A DNA stretch of 64,000 nt, from the NCBI RefSeq assembly GCF_000717745.1, contig NZ_JOBH01000008.1, forward strand, positions 124,001 to 188,000, written 5' to 3'. A program made the translations under genes and the position numbers. Below are positions 15,987 through 24,154 of this stretch, one piece after another. A model generated the notes under the pieces. It saw nothing but the letters and a program-made list of their open reading frames with translations. It ran no database searches and had not been told where the DNA came from. Every line of letters starts with the position of its first letter. Position 1 is the stretch's first letter. This stretch comes from Streptomyces violens. GTDB lineage: Bacteria > Actinomycetota > Actinomycetes > Streptomycetales > Streptomycetaceae.

Positions 15987-18407
15987 ATGGCGACACATCA
16001 TGTGCGGGTGGCGGTCGACCTCCCGGCCGAGGTGACGAGCTTTGTGGGGCGGGCCGATGAGCTCGCGGCGGCGGAGCGGACGCTCGGCCGGGCCCGGCTG
16101 GTCACGCTCGTCGGGCCGGGAGGCGTGGGCAAGACCCGGATCGCGCTGCGTACTGCCACGCAGCTCGCTGCGCGGTTCGCCGACGGAGTGTGCCTGGTGG
16201 AGCTCTCCGCGCTGCGCGACGCCGCGCTGCTGCCGAACACCGTCATCGGTGCCCTGAACCTGCCCGAGCAGACCGGTCGTCCGCCACTCGACTACCTCAT
16301 GGAGTATCTGAAGAACAAGGAACTCCTCCTGATCCTGGACACCTGCGAGCACGTCGTGGACACCTGCGGCATGCTCGCCGACGCCCTGCTCCGTACGGCC
16401 CCCGGCCTGCGGATCCTGGCCACCAGTCGGCAGGCGCTGAGCGTGCCGGGCGAGAACGTCCTGGAGGTTCCCCCGCTCGGCGTCCCGGACGAGGGCGGCA
16501 CCGCTGAAGAGACCGACGCGGTACGGCTGTTCGCCCAGCGGGCGGCGGCGGTGCGCAGCGGCTTCACGGTCGACGACCGTAACCGTGCCGCGGTCGGCGC
16601 GCTGTGCCGGCGGCTCGACGGCATCCCGCTGGCCATCGAGCTGGCCACCGTACGGCTGCGTGCGCTCTCCCTCGATCAGCTCGTCAGCCGGCTCGACAGC
16701 AGGTTCCGTCTGCTCACCGGCGGCAACAGGACGGCGATGCCCCGGCACCAGACCCTGCGTACGGCCATCGGGTGGAGCCATGAACTGTGTTCGCCCGAGG
16801 AACGGCTGTTGTGGGCGCGACTGTCGGTCTTCGCCGGGTACTTCGACCTGGCCGCGGTGGAGGAGGTGTGCGCGGACGCCGAGCTGCCCGCCGACGAGAT
16901 CGTCGAATCGCTGATCGAGCTCGTGGACAAGTCGATCGTGCTCAGGCGCGACGACGAGAGCGGGACCCACTACCGACTGCTCGACACCATCCGGGAATAC
17001 GGCGAGGAGTGGCTCACCGAACTCGGCGAGGCACCGGCGCTGCGGGCCCGCCACCGCGACCACTACCTGGCCATGGCCGAGGAGTTCAAAGGGGAGTTCT
17101 GCACATCGCAACAGGTGCCCGGATATCTGCGGTTGCGGCGGTGCTCCGCCGATCTGCGGGCCGCACTGGAATTCTGCTTCACCGAGGGGGGCGGTGGGGC
17201 AGGAGCGGAGGACGAGGACGCGGCCGAGGCTGCCCGCGCGGGGCTCAGGCTCGCCAACTCGCTCTGGTGTTATTGGGTGTGCTCCTCGCGGTACAGCGAG
17301 GGACGGTACTGGATGAACAAGGGGCTCAGCCTGGTCGATGGCCCTGTTCCCGAACGGGCGGAAGCCCTGCGCTTCGTCGGCTGGTTCGCGATCATGCAGG
17401 GTGAGCACGACTTCGCCCTGCCACTCCTGGAGGAGTCCAAGGCCATCGCCGAGGAGCTGGCGGACGAATCCCTCCTCACGTACGCGCTGCAGTATCTGGG
17501 CGGCACGTACATGTTCATGTGCGAGGGCGAGCTCGCGCTGCGGTACTACGGGGAGGCCCGGCGCCGGCTCATCGCGCAGGAGGACCACGTCGGCATCGCG
17601 ATCGTCCATTACCAGGAGGCGTTGATGCACGCCATGCTGGGCGACACCGAGACCTCGATCGAGCTCTGCGATGTGACCCTGGGTCTGCTGGCGGGAACGG
17701 AGGAGCGCTGGAACCAGGCATGGGCGCTGTGGGTGAAAGGGGTCGCCCTGTGGCTCGGCGGTGACCACGCCGCATGCGAGGACGCCACGCGCGCCGCCCT
17801 GGCGATGAAGTACGACGTCCTCGACATGACGGGCTTCGCCCACTCCCTCGAAGTGCTCGCCTGGCTCGGGGCCGATCGGGGGCGTCCCGAGGAGACCGCG
17901 TGGATGCTGGGCGCGACGAAGGTGCTTTACGAAAAGATCGGCGCCCCGCTCTTCGGCATCGCCATGCTCCAGAGCCACCATGACGCGGCCGTATGCAAGG
18001 CCAGGGCGGAGCTCGGCGATGCCGCGTACGACAAGGCGTTCGGCCGAGGATCGGTGATGGCGCTCGACGAGGTGATGGCCCGGGTCCGGTCCGGGACGGA
18101 ACAGGACCGGTCCGGGACGCCACAGGACCGGTCCGGGACGGAACAGGCCCCGCCCGGCGCGGCGGGCCCCGAGGACCCGGCGGGCCCGCTGGAGTCGCTG
18201 ACCCGCCGGGAGCGCGAAGTGGCCGAACTGGTCGCCGCCGGACTCTCGAACCGTCAGATCGCGGACCGGCTGGTGATCTCCAAGCGGACCGTGGACGCCC
18301 ATCTGGAGCACATCCTGGGCAAACTGGGATTCTCGTCCCGGGCCGGGATCGCCGCCTTGGTGGGGGAAATGCCGATGGCGCAGTTGGACACCCGCCGGAA
18401 TGCCTGA
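15987..18407 (+). CDS. Large NB-ARC/LuxR family transcriptional regulator
   Basis: 806 residues from the ATG at 15987; the frame continues upstream, but this start begins the conserved LPAEVTSFVGRADEL segment. Walker A GPGGVGKT at 43-50 and Walker B LLLILDTCEH near 113-122 mark a STAND-type ATPase; a TPR-like helical region fills about 350-680, and a LuxR helix-turn-helix lies at about 740-795 (LTRREREVAELVAAGLSNRQIADRLVISKRTVDAHLEHIL). Such proteins are ATP-gated activators. A short tandem repeat (18087-18149) sits in the linker before the DNA-binding domain. It is a single gene with no clear partner; the target is unknown. A remnant of a related regulator lies at 63096-63300. Confidence 0.92.
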   Translation: MATHHVRVAVDLPAEVTSFVGRADELAAAERTLGRARLVTLVGPGGVGKTRIALRTATQLAARFADGVCLVELSALRDAALLPNTVIGALNLPEQTGRPPLDYLMEYLKNKELLLILDTCEHVVDTCGMLADALLRTAPGLRILATSRQALSVPGENVLEVPPLGVPDEGGTAEETDAVRLFAQRAAAVRSGFTVDDRNRAAVGALCRRLDGIPLAIELATVRLRALSLDQLVSRLDSRFRLLTGGNRTAMPRHQTLRTAIGWSHELCSPEERLLWARLSVFAGYFDLAAVEEVCADAELPADEIVESLIELVDKSIVLRRDDESGTHYRLLDTIREYGEEWLTELGEAPALRARHRDHYLAMAEEFKGEFCTSQQVPGYLRLRRCSADLRAALEFCFTEGGGGAGAEDEDAAEAARAGLRLANSLWCYWVCSSRYSEGRYWMNKGLSLVDGPVPERAEALRFVGWFAIMQGEHDFALPLLEESKAIAEELADESLLTYALQYLGGTYMFMCEGELALRYYGEARRRLIAQEDHVGIAIVHYQEALMHAMLGDTETSIELCDVTLGLLAGTEERWNQAWALWVKGVALWLGGDHAACEDATRAALAMKYDVLDMTGFAHSLEVLAWLGADRGRPEETAWMLGATKVLYEKIGAPLFGIAMLQSHHDAAVCKARAELGDAAYDKAFGRGSVMALDEVMARVRSGTEQDRSGTPQDRSGTEQAPPGAAGPEDPAGPLESLTRREREVAELVAAGLSNRQIADRLVISKRTVDAHLEHILGKLGFSSRAGIAALVGEMPMAQLDTRRNA
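18087..18149 (+). repeat. Three tandem 21-bp repeats inside the LuxR regulator
   Basis: Three 21-bp copies (18087-18107, 18108-18128, 18129-18149), almost identical, encode a seven-residue repeat of the form R-S-G-T-x-Q-D. They are in frame and lie in the linker between the TPR region and the LuxR DNA-binding domain. Copy number may vary between strains. Confidence 0.9.
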
Positions 18408-18430
18408 GAGCGGTGGATCGGTGGGCCGGG

Positions 18431-18952
18431 TCAGCAGCCGGTCCGGGTCGGGGTGAAGCGCAGCTTGGCGTGGTCTTCCTTGCCGAGTGCGGTGGTGTAG
18501 GTGGCGTGCGGGACGCGGTACCAGACGCCGTCCTTGCCGGGCCGGCCGTTGACGTCGTCGAGCCGTACGCACCAGCGTTCCGGCCGGACGATCCGCCGGT
18601 ACGTCTCCGTGCCCTGCCGGACCTTGCGGCACTTCTCGTACCGCTCGGTGGTGTGCCAGGTCCTCTTCTTGCCGCCGCTGCGCTTGGTGTGCTTGACCCG
18701 CTTCGTTGCGGGCGCGCACTTCTTCACCTTGTGCGGCCGGGTCGCCTTGACCGTCTTCTTGGTGACGTGGCGGACGCCCGCCCGGAGCCCCGTGACCTCG
18801 TCCGAGTGCGGCCGCACGTTCTGGGCGCTCCCCGTGCCGTGACCGCTGCCGTCGCTCCCCCGGTGGCCGTCCGCTCCCGCTCCGCAGGCGCTGAGCCCCG
18901 CCACGAGAAGCGCCGTCAGCCCGGCCTGTATCAGTCGCTGCTTGGTGAGCAT
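18431..18952 (-). CDS. Basic lipoprotein of unknown function
   Basis: 173 residues. A lipoprotein signal (MLTKQRLIQAGLTALLVAGLSAC, C23) precedes a Gly/Ser-rich spacer and a strongly basic mature domain with five further cysteines (KKCAPATKRVKHTKRSGGKK, YEKCRKVRQGTETYRRI, RWCVRLDDVNG). The C-terminal half (about 95-173) has alternating charged and aromatic residues with VWYRVPHATY. I do not recognise a family; similar basic Cys-containing lipoproteins exist in Streptomyces. It might bind acidic cell-wall polymers. It converges with the LuxR gene (23 bases apart) and is divergent from the MarR gene. Confidence 0.75.
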   Translation of the reverse strand: MLTKQRLIQAGLTALLVAGLSACGAGADGHRGSDGSGHGTGSAQNVRPHSDEVTGLRAGVRHVTKKTVKATRPHKVKKCAPATKRVKHTKRSGGKKRTWHTTERYEKCRKVRQGTETYRRIVRPERWCVRLDDVNGRPGKDGVWYRVPHATYTTALGKEDHAKLRFTPTRTGC

Positions 18953-19043
18953 GTCTCCCCCTGTGGTCGCTCCGGCAGCGGTCAGCGTAGCTGATCTTCG
19001 CAGCTCGGAGTCCGGCCCTCAGGTATTGAACTATGCTGAAGAG

Positions 19044-19499
19044 ATGTCCTCCGGCGAAGAGCTCGATCACGCGGCCGTCGAGCTGCGTAACAGCCTGATG
19101 CGCATGGCGCGCCGCCTGCGGGCGCAGCGGCCGCCCGGTGAGCTGACGCTCGGGACGATGGCCGTACTGGGGCGGCTGGAGCGCGACGGGCCGGCGACCG
19201 CGAGCGAGCTGGCCGCGGCCGAGCGGGTCACCCCGCAGTCGATGGCACGCCCGGTCGCCAGGCTCGTGGAGCTGGGGCTGGTCGAGCGCCGCCCCGACCC
19301 GGCCGACGGGCGGCAGACGCTGCTGCATCCCACGGACGGCGGACGGGAGTTGATCCGGGCCGACCGTGCGCGCAAGGACGTCTGGCTGGCCCGCGCGATG
19401 GCGACCCACCTCAACGACGTGGAGCGCGATCTGCTGCTGCTCACCACCCGTCTGCTGGACCGGCTGGCCGCCGCCCCCGACGCCCCCACCGAACACTGA
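19044..19499 (+). CDS. MarR family transcriptional regulator
   Basis: 151 residues from the ATG at 19044. The winged helix region is visible: LTLGTMAVLGRLERDGPATASELAAAERVTPQSMARPVARLVELGLVERRPDPADGRQTLLHPTDGGRELI, including the DGR wing typical of MarR. It precedes an MFS exporter by only 9 bases, the usual MarR/exporter operon. A TATGCT hexamer at 19032-19037 ends 6 bases before the ATG, so the transcript may be leaderless. Likely represses its own operon and releases it upon drug binding. Confidence 0.9.
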   Translation: MSSGEELDHAAVELRNSLMRMARRLRAQRPPGELTLGTMAVLGRLERDGPATASELAAAERVTPQSMARPVARLVELGLVERRPDPADGRQTLLHPTDGGRELIRADRARKDVWLARAMATHLNDVERDLLLLTTRLLDRLAAAPDAPTEH

Positions 19500-19508
19500 T
19501 GGACTCCC

Positions 19509-20978
19509 GTGCCCCGTTCCCGCGAAACCCCCCACGCACCTACACCTACCGCTCAAGTAGACAGCACGGCTGAAGACAAGCAGAGTGCCGCACCGCCTCA
19601 GGCCCGGCCCCAGCTGCCGCAGCGCATGGTCGGTCCCATCGCGTTCGGCACGATCCTGCAGCCGCTGAACTCCTCGATGATCGCGGTCGCGCTGGTCGGT
19701 ATCCAGGCGCACTTCGGGGCCGGACCCGCCACCGCTTGGCTGGTCTCCGGGCTCTATCTCGCCACCGCCGTGGCGGCGCCCGCCGCCGGCCGGCTGGCCG
19801 ACACGCTCGGCCCGCGCAAGGTGTCGCTCGCCGGGCTGGTCCTGGTCGCGCTGGCCTCGCTCGCCGCCCCCTTCGCCCCGTCCGTCGGCGTGCTGGTCGC
19901 CTGCCGCGTCGTCATCGGCATCGGCACCGCCGCGCAGTACCCCTGCGGGCTCGCCATGGTCCGCCGCGCCGCCGACCGGATGCGGGCCGACTCGCACAAC
20001 GCGCTGGCGGCACTCACGGTCTGCTCCCAGGTCATGGTCGCGCTCGGCCCGACGCTGGGCGGCGTGCTCGTCGGCGGCTTCGGCTGGTCCGGCATCTTCT
20101 GGGCCAACGTGCCGCTGACGGTGATCGGCGCGGTCGCGATCCTGCTGTGGGCCCCCACCGACCCCGTACGCGAGGGCAGGGCGCTGCGCCGGACCGTCAC
20201 ACAGCTGGACATCCCCGGGATGCTGCTCTTCGTGGCGGCCATGGGCCTGCTCATGTACTGGCTGCTGTCCCTGGCCCGGACGCCGCACTGGTGGGCGCTG
20301 GGTGGCGCGGTGGCCGCCGGGCTGTGCACGGTGTGGCGCTCGCTGCGGGCTCCGGTGCCGTTCCTGGACCTGCGGCTGCTCTCGAACCGCGCGCTGTCCT
20401 TCACGTACGTACGGACGATCGCGACGTACACCGCGTACTACGGCATCTTCTACGGCCTGCCGCAGTGGCTGGAGGAGTCCCGGGACCTGGGCGCCTCCGG
20501 GGCCGGGCTGGTGATGCTGCCGCTGGCCCTGATGGGCATCGTCTCCACGCTCACCGCCACCCGTGTGCAGAAGCGGCGCGGGCCCGGCCCGCTGCTCCTG
20601 ATCGGTTCGGTGGTGCTCGCCGCGGGCGGGCTGCTGCTGACCCTGCCCACCGGCTCCTCCCCCGTATGGCTGCTGGTCCTGTTGTGCCTGGTGCTCGGCA
20701 TCCCCAACGGCTACAACTCGATGGCCAACCAGAACGCCGTCTACCAGGCCGCGCCGGCCGCCCAGGCGGGCGCGGCGGGCGGGCTGTACCGCACCGCGCA
20801 GTACGTCGGCGCCAACCTCGCCTCGGCGATGCTCGCCCTGCTCATCGGCAGCCATTCGACCGACGGCGGCCTGCACCGCACCGGCCTCGCCATCGCCGCG
20901 ATCAGCGGCTGCCTCGCGGTGGCCGCGCTGGGTGGGCTGCGCCGCGGTCGAGGGCTTACGCCAGGGCCAGGCGCATGA
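19509..20978 (+). CDS. MFS drug exporter (DHA2/EmrB type)
   Basis: 489 residues, GTG start. Twelve to fourteen membrane helices are expected; the family signature of helix 1 (PIAFGTILQPLNSSMIAVALVGIQAHFG) and motif A (GRLADTLGPRKV) are clear. The N-terminal 38 residues are a soluble tail rich in Pro/Gln. It is co-transcribed with the MarR regulator 9 bases upstream and is probably its target. Proton-driven efflux of a small hydrophobic compound is the family role; the substrate is unknown. Its 3' end overlaps the convergent acetyltransferase gene by 23 bases. Confidence 0.92.
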   Translation: MPRSRETPHAPTPTAQVDSTAEDKQSAAPPQARPQLPQRMVGPIAFGTILQPLNSSMIAVALVGIQAHFGAGPATAWLVSGLYLATAVAAPAAGRLADTLGPRKVSLAGLVLVALASLAAPFAPSVGVLVACRVVIGIGTAAQYPCGLAMVRRAADRMRADSHNALAALTVCSQVMVALGPTLGGVLVGGFGWSGIFWANVPLTVIGAVAILLWAPTDPVREGRALRRTVTQLDIPGMLLFVAAMGLLMYWLLSLARTPHWWALGGAVAAGLCTVWRSLRAPVPFLDLRLLSNRALSFTYVRTIATYTAYYGIFYGLPQWLEESRDLGASGAGLVMLPLALMGIVSTLTATRVQKRRGPGPLLLIGSVVLAAGGLLLTLPTGSSPVWLLVLLCLVLGIPNGYNSMANQNAVYQAAPAAQAGAAGGLYRTAQYVGANLASAMLALLIGSHSTDGGLHRTGLAIAAISGCLAVAALGGLRRGRGLTPGPGA

Positions 20979-21498
20979 TCGTCAGGTCCAGCCAACGGCC
21001 GAACTTGGTGCCGACCTCGCGCACGGTGCCGACGTCCTGGAAGCCGAACCGTTCGTGCAGGCGGATCGAGGCGGCGTTGCCCGACTCGATGTCGGCGATC
21101 ATGACGTGGTAGCCGGCCGCCCGCGCCGAGGTGATGAGAACGTCCAGGAGCGCGGAGCCGACGCCCAGCCCATGGCGGTCGGTACGGACGTAGACGGAGT
21201 TCTCCGCCGAGTACCGGAAGCCCTCCAGTGGCCGCCAGGGCGCGTACACCCCGAAGCCGACGACCTCGCCCTCGTGCTCGGCGACGAATGCCGCGCCCTT
21301 GTCCAGGAACGCGGTGAGCCAGGCGGCGCCCTCGGCGGGCGTCTGGAGCGTCTCCGTCCACAATGCGGTCGAGTTCTCGATCGCATCGTTGCGAATGGCG
21401 AGAATGGCGTCCAGGTCACCGGACCGTGCCGGGCGCACCGTCGCCGCTTCCGCCACCGCGACCGCCACTCCCGACTCGTTCTCATATATTGGATCCAT
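20956..21498 (-). CDS. GNAT acetyltransferase, phosphinothricin-acetyltransferase-like
   Basis: 180 residues. The order of motifs is that of the Pat/Bar group: VRPARSGDLDAILAIRNDAIENSTALW at the start, GFGVYAPWRPLEGFRYSAENSVYV in the middle, the acetyl-CoA loop RHGLGVGSALL and the late LHERFGFQDVGTVREVGTKFGRWLDLTIM. Members acetylate small amines such as phosphinothricin or methionine derivatives with acetyl-CoA. The ATG (21498-21496) overlaps the ATG of the divergent XRE regulator, so the transcript must be leaderless or have its promoter inside the neighbour. Probably regulated by that XRE/cupin protein. Confidence 0.9.
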   Translation of the reverse strand: MDPIYENESGVAVAVAEAATVRPARSGDLDAILAIRNDAIENSTALWTETLQTPAEGAAWLTAFLDKGAAFVAEHEGEVVGFGVYAPWRPLEGFRYSAENSVYVRTDRHGLGVGSALLDVLITSARAAGYHVMIADIESGNAASIRLHERFGFQDVGTVREVGTKFGRWLDLTIMRLALA

Positions 21499-21507
21499 GT
21501 CCAATAT
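21486..21507. promoter_or_regulatory. 8-bp inverted repeat spanning two divergent start codons
   Basis: ATATTGGA (21486-21493) and TCCAATAT (21500-21507) form a perfect 8-bp inverted repeat with a 6-base spacer that contains most of both overlapping start codons. It is AT-rich against a GC-rich background. Probable operator of the XRE/cupin regulator acting on both genes. Confidence 0.75.
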
Positions 21508-22084
21508 GGTAGATCCTCTGGTGAGCCGCATCGGGGCACGGGTACGTGCCGAGCGGGAACGGCGCCGGTGGACATTGGCGCAGCTGGCGGATGCCTCCGG
21601 CGTCTCCCGCGCCATGGTCCACCGGATCGAGCGCGGCGAGAGCAGCCCGACCGCCGTCGTCCTCGGCAAGCTCTCCGGCGCCTTCCGCATCAGCGTCTCG
21701 TCGCTGCTCGCGATGGCGGAGGGCGCCATGGACGACGGGGACGGTAAAGAGGCCGGGATCGTGGACGCCGCCGCGGAGTGGCGGGACCCGGCCACCGGGT
21801 ACCACCGCCGCCAGATCTCCGGTCCGCGGTTCCCCGCGGAGATCGCCGAGATCCGGCTGCCCGCCGGCGCGCACGTACCGTATCCGGCCGCGGCGTTCGC
21901 CTTCGTACAGCAGATCGTCTGGGTGCTGGACGGCCGGCTCACCTTCCACGACGGCGACGAGACGCACGAACTCGCAGCGGGCGACACGATCGAGCTCGGC
22001 GCCCCGGCCCCGCGCGCCTTCGCCAACAACACCGAGCAGGAGTGCCGCTACGCCGTCATACTCGTCCGCTCCGAGGCCCCCTGA
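21497..22084 (+). CDS. XRE family regulator with C-terminal cupin domain
   Basis: 195 residues. The helix-turn-helix spans about 10-65 (IGARVRAERERRRWTLAQLADASGVSRAMVHRIERGESSPT) and the cupin sensor about 100-190 (VWVLDGRLTFHDGDETHELAAGDTIELG). An in-frame ATG at 21506 is an alternative start. Such proteins bind a small ligand in the cupin and regulate an adjacent enzyme, here the acetyltransferase with which it shares an operator-like inverted repeat. A second, unrelated-target XRE/cupin gene lies at 23515. Confidence 0.92.
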   Translation: MSNMVDPLVSRIGARVRAERERRRWTLAQLADASGVSRAMVHRIERGESSPTAVVLGKLSGAFRISVSSLLAMAEGAMDDGDGKEAGIVDAAAEWRDPATGYHRRQISGPRFPAEIAEIRLPAGAHVPYPAAAFAFVQQIVWVLDGRLTFHDGDETHELAAGDTIELGAPAPRAFANNTEQECRYAVILVRSEAP

Positions 22085-22126
22085 CGCCTCCGCTACGGCC
22101 TGGCGGCCGCGGTACCGGCCGAGTGA

Positions 22127-23377
22127 TCAGGTACGGGTGCTGAGCTCGGGCCGGCGGGTGGTGGAGGTGGCGTCGGGTGCGGGGGCGTCCGGCTCTTGCC
22201 GCTTGCGCCCCGCCGAGAGGATCACGCTGGTGAGGACGCCTGCCAGCAGGCCCCAGAAGGCCGAGCCGATGCCGAGGAGGGTCACGCCGGAGGCCGTGGC
22301 GAGGAAGGTGACCACGGCCGCTTCGCGGGACGCGGTGTCGGACAGTGCGGTGGCCAGCGAGCTGGTGACGGTGGCGAGCAGGCCGATGCCGGCGATGCCG
22401 AGGACGAGGGCGTGCGGCATGGCGTCGAGCAGGGACGCCACCGTCGCGCCGAGGACGCCGACGCACAGGTAGAAGATGCCGGACCAGACGGCGGCGACAT
22501 AGCGTTTGCGGCGGTCGGGGTGGGCCTCCTCGCTGGTACAGATGGCCGCGGTGATCGCCGCGAGGTTGAGGCCGTACGCGCCGAACGGCGCCAGCAGCAG
22601 GTTCGCGGCGCCGGTCCAGGTCATCAGGGGCGAGACCGGTACGTCGTAGCCCGCGCCCCGGAGTACCGCGACGCCGGGGAGGTTCTGGGAGGCCATGGTG
22701 ACCACGAACAGCGGGAGGCCGACGCTGATCAGGACCTTCCAGTCGAACTCCGGGGTGACGAACACGGGCGTGGCCACGGAGAGCCGCACCCGCTCCGCGT
22801 GCCAGCCGCCGGTGAACACCGTGGCGACGATGCCGGCGGCGAGGGCGAGCAGTACGGCGTAGCGGGGCAGCAGCCGGCGGCCGAGCAGGTAGGCCACGAA
22901 CATCGGGAAGGCCACGGCGAAGCTGCTGTGCATGGTGGTGAACAGGCCGGTACCGAACTGGAGCAGGACCCCCGCGAGCAGCGCGGCCGCCATGGTGACG
23001 GGGATGCGGTTCATCGCGCGGGCGAACCAGCCCGTCACCCCGCTGGCGAGGATGAGCAGCGCGGAGAACAGGAAGGCGCCCACGGCCTGAGCCATCGACA
23101 CCCCGCTCAGGCTCGTGGCCAGAAGGGCCGCGCCCGGCGTCGACCAGGCCGTCACGATGGGCGCCCGGTAGCGCACGGACAGGCCGATGCAGGTGCAGGC
23201 TATGGCCACGCCGAAGGCGAGCATCCAGGAGGAGATCTCGCGGGAGTCGGCACCGGCCGCCTTGGCGGCGGTGAAGACGAGGGCGGCCGAGCTGGTGACG
23301 CCCACGGTCACCGCGATCAGTCCGGCGACGACCGCGGAGGGCGGGGCGGCGGCGCGTATTCGAGCCATCAGGGACAT
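22127..23377 (-). CDS. benE: BenE family benzoate/proton symporter
   Basis: 416 residues with about 12 membrane helices throughout. Recognisable BenE features are the start SAVVAGLIAVTVGVTSSAALVFTAAKAAGA, the central MASQNLPGVAVLRGAGYDVPVSPLMTWTGAANLLLAPFGAYGLNLAAITAAICTSEEAHPD and the C-terminal glycine-rich helices. The family takes up benzoate with protons in aromatic-degrading bacteria, but many actinobacterial members are of untested specificity and no ben catabolic genes adjoin it. A benzoate-producing benzoylformate module lies 10 kb downstream. Divergent from an XRE/cupin gene, with two tandem 16-bp dyads between them. Confidence 0.9.
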   Translation of the reverse strand: MSLMARIRAAAPPSAVVAGLIAVTVGVTSSAALVFTAAKAAGADSREISSWMLAFGVAIACTCIGLSVRYRAPIVTAWSTPGAALLATSLSGVSMAQAVGAFLFSALLILASGVTGWFARAMNRIPVTMAAALLAGVLLQFGTGLFTTMHSSFAVAFPMFVAYLLGRRLLPRYAVLLALAAGIVATVFTGGWHAERVRLSVATPVFVTPEFDWKVLISVGLPLFVVTMASQNLPGVAVLRGAGYDVPVSPLMTWTGAANLLLAPFGAYGLNLAAITAAICTSEEAHPDRRKRYVAAVWSGIFYLCVGVLGATVASLLDAMPHALVLGIAGIGLLATVTSSLATALSDTASREAAVVTFLATASGVTLLGIGSAFWGLLAGVLTSVILSAGRKRQEPDAPAPDATSTTRRPELSTRT

Positions 23378-23420
23378 GCGTTCATTTCCAGGGTTCGGGC
23401 TGCCGAGAGGGAGGGGGGTT

Positions 23421-23452
23421 GTTCTGTTTATGGAACGTTCTGTTTGCGGAAC
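23421..23452. promoter_or_regulatory. Two adjacent 16-bp dyad operators
   Basis: GTTCTGTTTATGGAAC (23421-23436) is followed without a gap by GTTCTGTTTGCGGAAC (23437-23452). Each copy has a GTTC/GAAC inverted repeat, and the second also reads CTGTT/AACAG with the flanking bases. Two identical-size dyads in tandem between the divergent BenE and XRE genes are a clear operator array for the XRE/cupin regulator. Confidence 0.8.
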
Positions 23453-23514
23453 AGTACGGAGTAGGCTGGTCGCTCGTCAATGACCTTCCGAAGACGGGAA
23501 CGGACGCGCGCGGC

Positions 23515-24075
23515 ATGGGCCTGAACGACGAGGTGGGGCGCCGGCTTCGGGAGCTTCGCCAGCAGCAACGCCTGTCCCTGTCCGAACTGGCCCGGCGCTC
23601 CGGCGTGGGCAAGGGGACGCTCTCGGAGCTGGAGTGCGGACAGCGCAACCCCACACTGGAGACGCTGTACGCGCTGACCACCGCGCTCAACAGTCCGCTC
23701 AGCGCCGTACTCAGCGATCATCCGCGGCACGATTTCGAGGCGCGGGCCGAAGGGGTCTCGGGCAGCGCCGTCACCGCGGTCCTCATCGAGCGCTTCGAGG
23801 AGCCGCCGGCCGTCACCGACATCTTCCGCATCCGCATCGCCGCGGGCAGCGTCCAGGAATCCGCCGCACACATCGCGGACACCTCGGAGAGCCTGATGGT
23901 GCTGGCGGGCACGGCCGTGGTGGGCGACCCGGCGGAACTCCGGACGGCGGGCCCGGGCGAGTACGCCCACTGGCGCGCCGACGCCCCGCACGTCTACAGC
24001 GCACCGCACGGCGAGGACGTGCACGGGATTCTCTTCGTGCGGTATCCGCAGGGCGGGGCGCACTCCGGGCTCTAG
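23515..24075 (+). CDS. XRE family regulator with C-terminal cupin domain
   Basis: 186 residues from the ATG at 23515. Helix-turn-helix at about 5-60 (VGRRLRELRQQQRLSLSELARRSGVGKGTLSELECGQRNPTLETLYALTTAL) and a cupin-like C-terminal half (about 90-180, FRIRIAAGSVQESAAHIADTSESLMVLAGTAVVGDP). The longer frame to 23419 would cover the operator array and is rejected. It most likely represses the divergent benE-like transporter gene and itself through the two adjacent 16-bp dyads, with an aromatic or related ligand as inducer (inference). Confidence 0.9.
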   Translation: MGLNDEVGRRLRELRQQQRLSLSELARRSGVGKGTLSELECGQRNPTLETLYALTTALNSPLSAVLSDHPRHDFEARAEGVSGSAVTAVLIERFEEPPAVTDIFRIRIAAGSVQESAAHIADTSESLMVLAGTAVVGDPAELRTAGPGEYAHWRADAPHVYSAPHGEDVHGILFVRYPQGGAHSGL

Positions 24076-24084
24076 TCAGGACGG

Positions 24085-24144
24085 TTGCCTAAAACCCTTC
24101 CCGGGGTCTACGTTGCCCGTGTTTAGTAAGGAGCCCTGACCAAA
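24085..24144 (+). promoter_or_regulatory. Promoter and ROK-type operator of the DUF1479 gene
   Basis: TTGCCT (24085-24090) and TACGTT (24109-24114) are spaced by 18 bases. Immediately downstream, TTTAGTAAGG (24122-24131) and CCTGACCAAA (24135-24144) form an imperfect inverted repeat (8 of 10 pairs, 3-base spacer), resembling the TTAGTAAR half-sites reported for ROK-type regulators. A repressor here would block elongation. The ROK gene at the other end of DUF1479 is the natural candidate. Confidence 0.6.
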
Positions 24145-24154
24145 GGAGTTCAGC

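Noticed and set aside
15906..20876. A minus-strand frame of about 1650 codons
   Set aside because: It runs antisense across the LuxR, lipoprotein, MarR and MFS genes, has shadow-type composition, and shows no domain; it is a GC-rich shadow frame.
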